A stretch of DNA of 64,000 nucleotides from an uncultured Clostridia bacterium (GTDB taxonomy: Bacteria > Bacillota > Clostridia > Oscillospirales > CAG-272), in NCBI GenBank assembly GCA_947624995.1, contig CANQMS010000006.1, positions 1 through 64,000 of the forward strand, written 5' to 3'. Positions 1 to 7,716 of the stretch are shown one piece after another. The translations under genes were made by a program, and so were the position numbers. The notes beneath the pieces were generated by a model. The model had not been told where the DNA came from, made no database searches, and saw only the letters and a program-made list of their open reading frames with translations. Positions within the stretch are counted from its first letter, which is position 1. The number at the start of each line of letters is the position of its first letter.

Positions 1-93
1 CTTCGGAAATTCGGATGCATCGGTACCGTTTATTCTCTTAGGGGATTGTTAGACTGCACTTTTCTTGACAATTCCAAACCTATATAATACGTC
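1..93. other. Left edge, no gene recognised
   Basis: This stretch lies downstream of the leftward degV gene. It contains a TTGACA at 65-70 and a TATAAT at 83-88, but these are only 12 bases apart, so they do not form a standard promoter. I see no supported gene or terminator here. Confidence 0.5.
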
Positions 94-972
94 CTACCGC
101 TTGTCTCCCCAGAAGAAGAGGGCGACGGTGCCGGGACCGGTGTGGCTCCCAATCGTGGTGCCGATGCTGTTGATCAGGATATCACCCCTGATCTTCGGAA
201 ACTTAGCCCGCACAAGAGAAGCTACCGCCTCGGCATCCGCCGGGCACGCGGCGTTGCTCATGAAAACCTTGTCGGAATAGTTGATGCCGCCGATAGCGTG
301 CTCGACCATCATTTCGACGCTCTTTTCAATGGCGCGCTTTTTGCCGCGCAGCTTGAAGACGGGGACGAGCTTGCCCTCGTTTGAGACATGCAGAAGCGGG
401 CATATCGAAAGCATGCCGCCGATGACGCCCTCAATCTTTGTAACTCTGCCTCCCTTGACAAAAAACGTGAGGTCGGTCGAAAAGAACCAGTGATGCATGC
501 GGAGCTTGTTTTCTTCGACCCAGTCGCGGAGCTCCTCGATCGAATAACCGGTGTCGCGCAGCTCGGCAAGCTTGTCTATAATGAGTCCGTAGCCGGATGA
601 AGCGGCGAGGGAATCAACGACATAAAGCTTGCGGTCCGGGAAATTGGGTCGAACCTGCTCCGCCGCGGTGCAGGCGGAGCCGTACGAACCGGAAAGCCCG
701 GACGAAAACGCAACGTGAAGCACGTCGTTGCCCTCCGAAAGCAGCGCGGTAAAATGCTCGACGTATTCGCCGACAGAGACCTGAGACGTCGACGGATCGG
801 CGCCGGCAGAGAGCGCGGCATAAAAGTCCGCATACGGCATCGTGACGCCGAGGTCGTCGACGTACTCCTTGCCGTCGAGGAAGAAGTGGAACGGAAGGCA
901 GCTGACTCCCATCCTTTTGATATGTTCGGCGGAAAGATCGCACGTTGAGCAGCAGCTTATAATGTATGCCAT
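94..972 (-). CDS. degV: DegV family fatty-acid-binding protein (FakB-like)
   Basis: The 292-residue protein is a full-length DegV-family protein. These bind a fatty acid and present its carboxylate to the kinase FakA for phosphorylation; the acyl phosphate then enters phospholipid synthesis. Visible family features are the N-terminal Cys/Ser-rich strand, the TSQVSVGEY segment near residue 62 and the SSGLSGSYGSA ligand-binding loop near residue 90. The ATG at 972 is preceded by AGAGGG. It lies 15 bases downstream of the fakA-like gene, so the kinase and its substrate carrier share an operon. Ligand preference cannot be read from sequence. Confidence 0.9.
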   Translation of the reverse strand: MAYIISCCSTCDLSAEHIKRMGVSCLPFHFFLDGKEYVDDLGVTMPYADFYAALSAGADPSTSQVSVGEYVEHFTALLSEGNDVLHVAFSSGLSGSYGSACTAAEQVRPNFPDRKLYVVDSLAASSGYGLIIDKLAELRDTGYSIEELRDWVEENKLRMHHWFFSTDLTFFVKGGRVTKIEGVIGGMLSICPLLHVSNEGKLVPVFKLRGKKRAIEKSVEMMVEHAIGGINYSDKVFMSNAACPADAEAVASLVRAKFPKIRGDILINSIGTTIGSHTGPGTVALFFWGDKR

Positions 973-987
973 ATGTTTCCCTCTGAA

Positions 988-2616
988 TTATTCAAGCGAA
1001 ATAATATACGGATAAACGGGCTGATCCCCCCTGATGCTGACGACCTCGCAGTCGTCACCGAGAACCTCGGAGATGAGGGCGGTGACCGCCTCAGCCTCGG
1101 AGTTTTTCGCATCCTCGCCGTAATATACGGTGCAGAGCTCCGTGTCGGGGAAGGTCGAGATCATGTCGCGGATGCAGTCCGAAACGGTGTCCGCGGCGTA
1201 TTTGAGCTGCCCGCCGACAAGACCGATGTACTGCTTGCGCTTGACGGCGAGCCCGTCAATGTCTGCGTCGCGGATGGCGCGCGTGACGGAGAGCGTCGTT
1301 ACCGACTTCATTGAATCGCTCATGCACTCGGCGTTTTCCTCGGGCGAGCGGGACGAATTGAACGCCATCAGCGCGGAAACTCCCTCCGGCACCGTCGTCG
1401 ATTCTATGACGATGACGTTCGTGTCGTCGAGGATGTCGGCGCACTGCTTGGCGGACATAATTATGTTCTTGTTGTTCGGCAGAATGATCGCGGTGTCGCA
1501 CGGCGCCGAGATCACCGCGCTGACGATGTCATCGGTGCTCGGGTTCATGCTCTGACCGCCGGAGATAACGGCATCCGCTCCGAGCTCGTGAAAAAGGTCG
1601 GACATACCGTCTCCGGAGGCGACGGCGAAAATGCCGTACGGCTTGCGCTCAACGGGGGCAGCTCCGTCGTCCTCGTCCTCTCCGCTGCCGTCAGCAAGGG
1701 CGCTGTGCTGGAGGCGAAGATTTTCGATCTTCGCGTCGCGCAGTGTGCCGATAAAGAGCGAACGGGTCAGGACCTCGATCGGTTCGTTCGAGTGGACATG
1801 GAGCTTGTAGATCTCGTCGTCGCACGTGATGACGATGCTGTCGCCGACGGATTCAAGATACCGGCGGAATTCGGCGAGCTGTTCTTCCGTGACGGACGGG
1901 TCGCGGTCAAAGAGGCAGAGCGTTTCGAACCCGAACTTGATCTCCTCGTCGGTGAATTCGGCAAAATCGGCTGCCGCGCGCGTGACCGCGGGAGTCTCTG
2001 CCGATACGGCGTCGATCTTTTCGCCGTGAAGCACGCGCCTCATCCCGTCAAGGATGCGGACAAAACCGTACCCGCCGGAGTCGACGACCTTCGCGCGGCG
2101 AAGGACAGGGAGCATTTCGGGCGTCTTCGCGAGTACGCGGTCGGCTTCCTCGAAATAGTAGTCGAGAAGAGCTGAGATATCATCGGTCAGCACGTCTGCC
2201 GCGCAGCATTCGCGCATAACCGTGAGGATCGTGCCCTCGACGGGGTTCGCGACGGCTGCCGCCGCAGACTTCGCTCCCTCGCGGAACGCCGCCGTTACGA
2301 GCCCGGCATCCGCAGATTCGGCAGCGGAGAAAACGCGGGCGATGCCGCGGAAGAAAAGCGAGGTTATGACGCCGGAGTTACCGCGCGCCGCGCGCATCAT
2401 CGCCTTGGCGGAGGCGGCAGCGACATCGGAGAGTGTGCCCGGGGCAACAGTCGAGACTGACCCGATCGTCATGCTCATATTTGTGCCCGTGTCACCGTCC
2501 GGGACAGGAAAAACGTTGAGGCTGTTAGTCGCCTCACGGTTAGCCTCGAGGACCGCCGCGCCGCCGCGGAGCATCTCAAGGTAGACGGCACCGTCTATCG
2601 TTTTGACAGAGCTCAT
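988..2616 (-). CDS. fakA: Fatty acid kinase FakA (DAK2 domain, YloV family)
   Basis: The 542-residue protein has an N-terminal DhaL/DAK2 nucleotide-binding domain (about residues 8-200) with the Mg-ATP motif NVFPVPDGDTGTNM at 34-47, followed by the family's middle and C-terminal domains. Length and order match FakA/YloV, which phosphorylates fatty acids bound to FakB/DegV in the cytoplasm. Its ATG overlaps the stop of the anti-sigma gene (ATGA), implying translational coupling. Placement behind a sigma/anti-sigma pair suggests, by inference, that exogenous fatty acid use is tied to an envelope or stress signal. Confidence 0.92.
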   Translation of the reverse strand: MSSVKTIDGAVYLEMLRGGAAVLEANREATNSLNVFPVPDGDTGTNMSMTIGSVSTVAPGTLSDVAAASAKAMMRAARGNSGVITSLFFRGIARVFSAAESADAGLVTAAFREGAKSAAAAVANPVEGTILTVMRECCAADVLTDDISALLDYYFEEADRVLAKTPEMLPVLRRAKVVDSGGYGFVRILDGMRRVLHGEKIDAVSAETPAVTRAAADFAEFTDEEIKFGFETLCLFDRDPSVTEEQLAEFRRYLESVGDSIVITCDDEIYKLHVHSNEPIEVLTRSLFIGTLRDAKIENLRLQHSALADGSGEDEDDGAAPVERKPYGIFAVASGDGMSDLFHELGADAVISGGQSMNPSTDDIVSAVISAPCDTAIILPNNKNIIMSAKQCADILDDTNVIVIESTTVPEGVSALMAFNSSRSPEENAECMSDSMKSVTTLSVTRAIRDADIDGLAVKRKQYIGLVGGQLKYAADTVSDCIRDMISTFPDTELCTVYYGEDAKNSEAEAVTALISEVLGDDCEVVSIRGDQPVYPYIISLE

Positions 2617-2918
2617 CTTTTATCGTTCGGGAACAGAATACGGCTGATGAAGTATCCAAGGAAAAGGAACGCGGCGCAGACAGCGGAAAGCTGAATTATG
2701 TTCCTCCTGCGGATCCGACGTGCGATCGCGGAATAGTGGTACTTTCCGTGTGACGCCGCCTCCTGTATTGAAATGGGGAATCTGTTGTAATTGCGGAAAT
2801 ATTTGCGGCACTCGTCGCACTCTTCGAGATGCGATTTTACCATTTCCGAGGATTCGGGCGAGGTCTCCCCGTCGAGATAGAGCGGGAGCAGATCGCGGAC
2901 GATATTGCAGTTACTCAT
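2613..2918 (-). CDS. Zinc-finger anti-sigma factor with one membrane helix
   Basis: The 101-residue protein begins with an anti-sigma zinc-finger (zf-HC2) module: Cys4, then HLEECDECRKYF around residues 30-41, giving the H-x3-C-x2-C ligand pattern. A basic stretch is followed by one transmembrane helix (about residues 74-93) and a very short outside tail. It would hold the preceding sigma factor at the membrane. Its start overlaps the end of the sigma gene by 8 bases and its stop overlaps the fakA start. With almost no extracellular domain, the input signal is unlikely to be a large ligand. Confidence 0.85.
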   Translation of the reverse strand: MSNCNIVRDLLPLYLDGETSPESSEMVKSHLEECDECRKYFRNYNRFPISIQEAASHGKYHYSAIARRIRRRNIIQLSAVCAAFLFLGYFISRILFPNDKR

Positions 2919-3417
2919 TTATAAGAGCCTCCTTGATGTATTTTTTTGCGCGGTGGTATATCACCTTTGCCGAGCTGACCGAGATGCCGAGCTTTCTCGC
3001 AATTTCGGAATACGGCAGCTCGCCGTATGCGCGGAGCAGGAATACTTCGCTGTACTTTTTCGGCATGCTTTCAAGCACCGAGAGAACGTCCGCAACCTCG
3101 ACCTCTTTCATCAGCCTGTAACCGGGGTCATCGGTCAGCGGCGCCTCGGGATCGCTGATGTAAAGGTCGATCGTCATCGACTCGTTCTTTGTATGGCGCA
3201 GGTGCTTCAGGAACATGTTCTTCGCGATCGCCGCGAGCCATGTAAACATTTCGCACTGCCCGTTGTAGCGCGGGAGCGAGATATATGCCTGATAAAACGT
3301 ATCCTGCGTCAGATCCTCTGCCGTCTCCGGAGAGCGGCAAAGCCTATAGAGAAATGCGTATACGCGCCTGTAATTTTCGCGGTATATACGCTCGAATTCA
3401 GCCTCCAAGCTTTTCAC
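2911..3417 (-). CDS. ECF-type RNA polymerase sigma factor
   Basis: The 168-residue protein carries sigma region 2 (RENYRRVYAFLYRL and the AEDLTQDTFYQAY helix) and region 4 (MPKKYSEVFLLRAYGELPYSE followed by a helix-turn-helix), with no sigma 1 or 3 domains. I chose the GTG at 3417 because AAGGAGG sits 6 bases upstream (3424-3430); the ATG at 3444 would put that site inside the gene. It overlaps the anti-sigma gene by 8 bases. Two promoters lie upstream: a sigma-A type at 3520-3548 and a possible ECF-type at 3450-3477, which would allow autoregulation. Confidence 0.9.
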   Translation of the reverse strand: MKSLEAEFERIYRENYRRVYAFLYRLCRSPETAEDLTQDTFYQAYISLPRYNGQCEMFTWLAAIAKNMFLKHLRHTKNESMTIDLYISDPEAPLTDDPGYRLMKEVEVADVLSVLESMPKKYSEVFLLRAYGELPYSEIARKLGISVSSAKVIYHRAKKYIKEALINE

Positions 3418-3449
3418 GTGTCTCCTCCTTTTTTGTTCGTACATAATGT

Positions 3450-3477
3450 TAATACCAAAAAATCGAAAAAGGTTACA
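3450..3477 (-). promoter_or_regulatory. Possible ECF-type promoter (autoregulatory)
   Basis: On the minus strand TGTAACC (3477-3471) is followed after 14 bases by GGTATTA (3456-3450). AAC-containing -35 boxes are typical of ECF sigma factors, and the element sits just before the ECF sigma gene. Assignment is inferred, not demonstrated. Confidence 0.4.
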
Positions 3478-3519
3478 CCGACGGGAAAAATTTTTTCGGC
3501 GGGACCTCTACCATTTACC

Positions 3520-3548
3520 ATTATAAAGCAAAAGTTTAAATAAGTCAA
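3520..3548 (-). promoter_or_regulatory. Sigma-A promoter of the ECF sigma/fakA operon
   Basis: Minus strand: TTGACT (3548-3543), 17-base spacer, TATAAT (3525-3520). This is close to consensus and gives a basal start about 100 bases before the sigma gene. Confidence 0.75.
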
Positions 3549-3569
3549 TCGAAATCGCGCTTTTCGCGC

Positions 3570-3598
3570 TTGACTTTTGCGCGCCGGTGTATTAAGAT
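3570..3598 (+). promoter_or_regulatory. Promoter of the phosphoribosyltransferase gene
   Basis: TTGACT (3570-3575), 17-base spacer, TAAGAT (3593-3598). An upstream in-frame ATG at 3577 lies inside this promoter, which supports the start at 3640. Confidence 0.7.
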
Positions 3599-3639
3599 AT
3601 ATATGTAGGCTACCGCAATTAAAATTTATAAGGAGCGAT

Positions 3640-4200
3640 ATGATGAACAGCTATGAAATCACACTTTGCGGGCTGAAAAGGCAGCTCCCGCTGTGCCCTC
3701 TTACCGAAGATATGTACATAGGCGCGTTCGTTACGTTCGGCGACCCCGAGCTGACGACGGCGTGCGCCGAGGAGCTTCTCAGACTTGCTCCCGAGTACGA
3801 CTATATTCTGACCGCAGAGGCAAAGGGCATCCCGATAGCGCACGAGATGGCGCGCCTCGACGGCAACCGCAAGTACTTTCTCGCGAGAAAAGCGCCGAAG
3901 CTCTATATGTCCGGCGTCTTTGAGGTGAGCGTCCGCTCGATAACGACGGCGCGCGTCCAGAAGCTGTATCTCGACCAGGCGGACGCGGATGCGATGCGCG
4001 GCAAGCGCATCCTCATCGTTGACGACGTGATCTCCACCGGCGAGTCCCTGACCTCGCTCGAAGAGCTCGTCAACAAGGCGGGCGGCATAATCTGCGGGCG
4101 CATGTGCATCCTCGCCGAGGGCGACGCCGCAAAGCGCAACGACATAACGTTTATTTCCGCTCTGCCGCTCTTCGACAAGGACGGAAATCCGCTCGACTGA
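3640..4200 (+). CDS. Type I phosphoribosyltransferase (adenine/xanthine PRT-like)
   Basis: The 186-residue protein has the PRPP-binding loop ILIVDDVISTGESL around residue 122 and the overall layout of purine phosphoribosyltransferases (ILTAEAKGIPIAHEMA upstream). It probably transfers phosphoribose to a purine base in salvage, or acts as a PRPP-sensing regulator; the substrate cannot be fixed from sequence. AAGGAG at 3630-3635 precedes tandem ATGs at 3640 and 3643, and the promoter overlaps the more upstream ATG. It is a single-gene unit, convergent with the next operon across a hairpin at 4231-4272. Confidence 0.8.
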   Translation: MMNSYEITLCGLKRQLPLCPLTEDMYIGAFVTFGDPELTTACAEELLRLAPEYDYILTAEAKGIPIAHEMARLDGNRKYFLARKAPKLYMSGVFEVSVRSITTARVQKLYLDQADADAMRGKRILIVDDVISTGESLTSLEELVNKAGGIICGRMCILAEGDAAKRNDITFISALPLFDKDGNPLD

Positions 4201-4230
4201 CGGCGGACCCGCACGAAGCTGAAGATAAAG

Positions 4231-4272
4231 ATCCGGGGGAAGGGGCTTTCGGTAAAGCATCTTCCCCCGGAT
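4231..4272. repeat. Gene-end hairpin between convergent genes
   Basis: Perfect 12-base arms, ATCCGGGGGAAG (4231-4242) and CTTCCCCCGGAT (4261-4272), sit between two converging genes. The arms share the CCGGGGGAAG core of hairpins at 30124, 43013, 48960 and 54105. It probably acts as a bidirectional terminator or 3' end stabiliser. Confidence 0.65.
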
Positions 4273-4289
4273 TTGATTTTCATGTTCTT

Positions 4290-5657
4290 TTACGAATACC
4301 GCCCGCGGTACTTCTGCTTTCTGTGGAGGTAGACCGCCTTTGCGAGCACGAATATGACGGTGAAGACGACGGCGGAGATGACGGCGGAGATGAAGAACCG
4401 CCCGGTCGCAAAGCTCTTGATCCTTTCGAGAGTGTAGAGAAATTCGCTCCTTGCGACGGCTACCGTCGTCACAAGGTCGACGTTGCCGACGATCTCGTCG
4501 TTGTACATGACGGTCAGGACGCCCGCGGTCTGCCCCTCGAGCACCGGCGCCGTCAGCGAGTCATAGTTCGTCTTTCGGCTGCGCTTTACCTCGGTTTTCA
4601 GATCGGTGTCCGTCGGGAGGTAGAGCGTCAGCGAGTCGGCGGTTACGAGGGAGACGACGTCCGTCGTGCCTGACATCTCAACGGGGATGTCGCAGATGAA
4701 CTCGCCCGCCTCGACGATCGTGATGTTCGCGTATGCGGAGAACGCGTAGTCGAGCAGCTTTGCCGCTTCAGTGTAGGAATATATCGTGTCGCTCTCTTCG
4801 TCGACGTCTGCTCCCATGACGATGGCGAGATACGTCAGCCCCTCGCGCGACGCCGTCGTGACGACGCTGTATCCGCCCTGAGAGGTCGAGCCGGAGTTCA
4901 TACCGGCGGCGTCCTGATAGTAATATTTGTAGACGCTGTCCGTCGAGAGCAGATAGTTGCGGTTGAAGACGTTGCGGTATTCGCTCATGTTCGTCTCCGG
5001 GATGACGTATTTCGACGTCGACGTTATCTCCATGAAGAGCGGGAGTTTGTACGCGACGAGCGCGATCTTCGCCGTGTCGGAGACTGTCGTGTACATATCG
5101 TAGTCATGTATGCCGCAGGGGTTCGTGTAGTGCGTCGCCGCGGCGCCTATTTCGAGCGCGCGGCGGTTCATCATCCCGACAAATTCGTCGACGGTGCCGC
5201 CGATCCGCTCGGCGAGTATGTATGCGGCGTCGTTCGCGCCGCCGACGAGCATCGCGTAAAGCAGAGACTCAACGGTCACGGTCTCGCCCTCCTTGAAGCC
5301 GATCCTGTTGCCGGTGACGTCCTCCAACATTTCGGCGGTGACGGTGACGGTTTCGGTCAGCCTGTCGCCGAGCGCCTCTATCGCGAGGATGCCGGTCATT
5401 ATCTTGACGGTCGAGGTCGGAAAAACGGTCTCGTCCGCGTTGTACGCGAGGGCGACAAAGTCGTTTTCGATATTGTAAAGGTATGCGCCGTCGATGCGGT
5501 CGACGGCGAGGTCCATGTCATCCGGCGTTGCCGCGTCGCGGCTCGTTATTGCCGAGACGGGGAGCGGAGACAGGACGAAAAAGAGCGCGAAGAAAAGCGC
5601 CGCGCATCGGATGACTGCGCGGAGGCGACACACTTTTCCGGTTTTCTTCCCGATCAT
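4290..5657 (-). CDS. D-alanyl-D-alanine carboxypeptidase-like protein with altered motifs
   Basis: The 455-residue protein has the architecture of a low-molecular-weight PBP (DacA/DacF, peptidase S11): signal peptide (about 15-36), catalytic domain, and a C-terminal membrane helix (about 421-443) with a basic tail. The nucleophile motif STVK (82-85) is intact. The SxN position reads GAN (140-142) and the KTG position reads NSG (254-256); I confirmed the latter on the DNA. Both second-sphere motifs are thus altered, so activity may be reduced, changed or lost. Its start overlaps the riboflavin kinase stop (ATGA). Confidence 0.85.
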   Translation of the reverse strand: MIGKKTGKVCRLRAVIRCAALFFALFFVLSPLPVSAITSRDAATPDDMDLAVDRIDGAYLYNIENDFVALAYNADETVFPTSTVKIMTGILAIEALGDRLTETVTVTAEMLEDVTGNRIGFKEGETVTVESLLYAMLVGGANDAAYILAERIGGTVDEFVGMMNRRALEIGAAATHYTNPCGIHDYDMYTTVSDTAKIALVAYKLPLFMEITSTSKYVIPETNMSEYRNVFNRNYLLSTDSVYKYYYQDAAGMNSGSTSQGGYSVVTTASREGLTYLAIVMGADVDEESDTIYSYTEAAKLLDYAFSAYANITIVEAGEFICDIPVEMSGTTDVVSLVTADSLTLYLPTDTDLKTEVKRSRKTNYDSLTAPVLEGQTAGVLTVMYNDEIVGNVDLVTTVAVARSEFLYTLERIKSFATGRFFISAVISAVVFTVIFVLAKAVYLHRKQKYRGRYS

Positions 5658-6031
5658 AGCTTAAAATACTCCTTTGCGGCGGCGACGTCTCCGTGCAGCG
5701 CGCGCGAAAGCTCGTCCACGGAGGAAAATTTTTGCTCCGGACGGCTGAAAAACAAGAGCTCAGTTTCGAGCTCCTGCCCGTACAGGTCGCGGTCAAGCCC
5801 GAGTATGTGCGTTTCGCACAGCAGCGCGCCGTGATCGTCGACCGTAGGCTTTGTGCCGAGGTTGCTGACAGCTGGGTATGCAGTCCCGTCGAGCGTGACG
5901 CGCGAAAAATAAACGCCGCGCGGCAGCTCCGAAAACGGCTCCGGCGGGAGCTGATTTACCGTCGGCACGCCAAAAGACGCGCCGAGGTGCCGCCCGTGGA
6001 TGACGGGCGCCTTAAATTTCATGCAGTTCAT
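5654..6031 (-). CDS. Stand-alone riboflavin kinase domain (RibF C-terminal half)
   Basis: The 125-residue protein matches only the flavokinase domain of bifunctional RibF, which makes FMN from riboflavin and ATP: VIHGRHLGASFGVPTVNQ contains the G-R-x-L-G and PTxN nucleotide/flavin motifs. RibF is normally about 310 residues with an N-terminal FAD synthetase domain, absent here. The ATG at 6031 overlaps the stop of the aldo/keto reductase gene (ATGA), so the short start looks genuine rather than a truncated remnant; a second ATG lies at 6022. It may be a dedicated FMN-producing enzyme alongside a full RibF elsewhere. Confidence 0.8.
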   Translation of the reverse strand: MNCMKFKAPVIHGRHLGASFGVPTVNQLPPEPFSELPRGVYFSRVTLDGTAYPAVSNLGTKPTVDDHGALLCETHILGLDRDLYGQELETELLFFSRPEQKFSSVDELSRALHGDVAAAKEYFKL

Positions 6032-6978
6032 ATGACCTTTATCGCGAACACGGGGCAGACGGGCACGCAGTACCCGCAGAGCACGCACTTGTCGTTGTCG
6101 CAGACGGTGACGCCGTCCGCGGTCGAGAGCGCGCCCTGTCGGCAGCGCTCCGAGCACTTCCCGCAGCCGAGGCAGTAGTCCTCGATGATGAGGCGGCGGC
6201 GCTTTTTTGCGAGCGCTGCCGCCGCCTTTTCGGGAAAGCGGCGCGACTCGAAATAGGCGATGTTCGCGTCGACCTCGTCCTCGGACTGCATGCCGACGGC
6301 GACGGCGTCGACACAGGGCGTGTCGAGGACGAAATCGAGCGCCGCCTTCGCGTCCGCGATGAGGTGACCGCCGCCGAGCGGCTTCATCGCGAAGATGCCG
6401 ATCCCGGCAGCCTTCGCGTCCTCCATGGCGGCGCGCATATCGTTTACGTCCCCGTCGGCGATGCCGACCGAGCGCATATTGTAGATGGGGTGTACGACGT
6501 CGAGCGGCAGCCCGAGCTTCAGTACGCCGCGGATCGCCGCGACGTGATGCGTCGAGATGCCGACCGCGCGGATGATGCCGCGCTCGCGGCACTCAAAGAG
6601 ATATTCGAGCGCCTCCGCGTGACCGCGCAGCGTGTGCTCGCTCTCCTGCTCGTGCAGCATGAAGATGTCGATAACGTCGCGCCCGGTGGCTCGCCTCGCC
6701 TCTTCAACGGCGCTTTGCGCCAGCTCGCGTGTGTACGCGTATGTCTTTGACGAAATAATAACGTCCGGGTGACCCGCGAGCTCGAGCGCGCGCTTTATGT
6801 AGTCATAGTTTTCGTACAGCTGCGCCGTGTCGATAAAATTTACGCCGCGGGAGAACGCGTATGCGATGACCTCCGCGCCGCGCCCGACGGGCAGGTTCGC
6901 CTGAAGCGGACCGACCGTGAGCGAGCCGAAACACAGGCGCGACACGGAGAGGGTCGGCGTCAGGCTGACGTATTCCAT
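6028..6978 (-). CDS. Aldo/keto reductase with C-terminal two-cluster ferredoxin domain
   Basis: The 316-residue protein has an aldo/keto reductase TIM barrel with the catalytic Asp/Tyr region FIDTAQLYENY, Lys in ISSKTY and His in FMLHEQE. About 55 C-terminal residues form a ferredoxin-like domain with CLGCGKCSERC and CVLCGYCVPVC, binding two [4Fe-4S] clusters. This is the known ferredoxin-tailed AKR family of anaerobes; the substrate is unknown. The ATG at 6978 shares a base with the ireB stop (TAATG), favouring this start over an in-frame ATG at 6996. It is the second gene of a tightly coupled operon. Confidence 0.88.
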   Translation of the reverse strand: MEYVSLTPTLSVSRLCFGSLTVGPLQANLPVGRGAEVIAYAFSRGVNFIDTAQLYENYDYIKRALELAGHPDVIISSKTYAYTRELAQSAVEEARRATGRDVIDIFMLHEQESEHTLRGHAEALEYLFECRERGIIRAVGISTHHVAAIRGVLKLGLPLDVVHPIYNMRSVGIADGDVNDMRAAMEDAKAAGIGIFAMKPLGGGHLIADAKAALDFVLDTPCVDAVAVGMQSEDEVDANIAYFESRRFPEKAAAALAKKRRRLIIEDYCLGCGKCSERCRQGALSTADGVTVCDNDKCVLCGYCVPVCPVFAIKVI

Positions 6979-7232
6979 TATACGTTGAGATAGCACTTCA
7001 CGAGCTCGTTCAGAAGCTCGTCGCGGTCGATCTTGCGGATCAGGGCGCGCGCCCCGTTGTGGTTCGTGATATACGTCGGGTCCTCGGAGAGGATGTAGCC
7101 GACGATCTGATTTATGGGATTGTAACCTTTTTCGACGAGCGCGTCATATACGGTCTTGAGGATCGCGTGCATCTGCTGCTTATCGCGGCCGAGTGTCGAA
7201 AACGTCAAAGTTTCTTCCTTGAGGTCTTTCAT
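6978..7232 (-). CDS. ireB: IreB family regulatory phosphoprotein (UPF0297)
   Basis: The 84-residue protein is a full-length match to IreB/YrzL, including [20 protein letters not shown] and [14 protein letters not shown]. In enterococci IreB is a target of the IreK Ser/Thr kinase and affects cephalosporin tolerance; the Thr residues near the start are candidate phosphosites. AAGGAG lies 8 bases before the ATG. In Bacillus and Clostridium ireB sits beside ruvX and a DUF1292 gene; here those are at 46.3 and 40.6 kb. It leads an operon that ends in a penicillin-binding-protein-like gene. Confidence 0.92.
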   Translation of the reverse strand: MKDLKEETLTFSTLGRDKQQMHAILKTVYDALVEKGYNPINQIVGYILSEDPTYITNHNGARALIRKIDRDELLNELVKCYLNV

Positions 7233-7308
7233 ATAGAAGGCTCCTTGATTTACAAAGTCCGGGACGCCGTGACTACGGCAAAGAAACGGCGATATCCCGC
7301 TAAAATAT

Positions 7309-7337
7309 ATTATATATTATCGCGCATCGCTTTTCAA
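7309..7337 (-). promoter_or_regulatory. Promoter of the ireB operon
   Basis: Minus strand: TTGAAA (7337-7332), 17-base spacer, TATAAT (7314-7309). It faces the divergent promoter of the thioredoxin reductase operon. Confidence 0.7.
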
Positions 7338-7431
7338 GTGGAAATAACATAAATGACTGTATGTAGTCGCCTTTTTTCGCATATATTCTTAAAAAACGGC
7401 GCATTTATCGCAAAGCACGGCAAAACGCCGC

Positions 7432-7460
7432 TTGTAAAACTTTGCGGCACGTGGTACAAT
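7432..7460 (+). promoter_or_regulatory. Promoter of the ferredoxin-thioredoxin operon
   Basis: TTGTAA (7432-7437), 17-base spacer, TACAAT (7455-7460). Transcription would begin near 7467, after an in-frame ATG at 7442, ruling that ATG out as a start. Confidence 0.7.
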
Positions 7461-7495
7461 ATATTTGCAGCGATAAAAGCATGGGAGGCAGAGCT

Positions 7496-7714
7496 TTGGA
7501 AAAGGTCAGGGGAAAGATAAGGCTCAATGAAGACGAGGATATCGTCCGCACCGTACGGGAAGGGCTTCGCGCGCGCGGCGGATACTGCCCTTGCAGGCGC
7601 GAGATGAATGAGGACACGAAGTGCATGTGCCGCGAATTCCGCGAGCAGGCGGCGGACCCCGATTTTGAAGGATATTGCCACTGTATGCTATATTATAAAG
7701 AAAAGGAGAAATAA
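7496..7714 (+). CDS. Ferredoxin-thioredoxin reductase catalytic subunit-like protein
   Basis: The 72-residue protein has the FTR beta (catalytic chain) cysteine pattern: [15 protein letters not shown] and GYCHCM, which ligand a [4Fe-4S] cluster and provide the redox-active disulfide. In the family it passes electrons from ferredoxin to thioredoxin. I chose TTG at 7496 because GGGAGG (7483-7488) sits 7 bases upstream and the promoter covers the earlier ATG; the ATG at 7481 is the alternative. The thioredoxin gene starts 2 bases after the stop, which strongly supports the role. No FTR alpha (variable) subunit is seen nearby. Confidence 0.85.
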   Translation: MEKVRGKIRLNEDEDIVRTVREGLRARGGYCPCRREMNEDTKCMCREFREQAADPDFEGYCHCMLYYKEKEK

Positions 7715-7716
7715 AA

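Noticed and set aside
65..280. TTGACA and TATAAT at the left edge with a 71-codon frame on the plus strand
   Set aside because: The boxes are only 12 bases apart and the frame runs antisense through degV with no ribosome site and no family resemblance.
3418..3444. ATG at 3444 as start of the first ECF sigma gene
   Set aside because: AAGGAGG lies inside that extension, 6 bases before the GTG at 3417, which is the better start.
7442..7495. ATG at 7442 as start of the FTR-like gene
   Set aside because: It lies between the -35 and -10 boxes of the predicted promoter, so it would not be transcribed.
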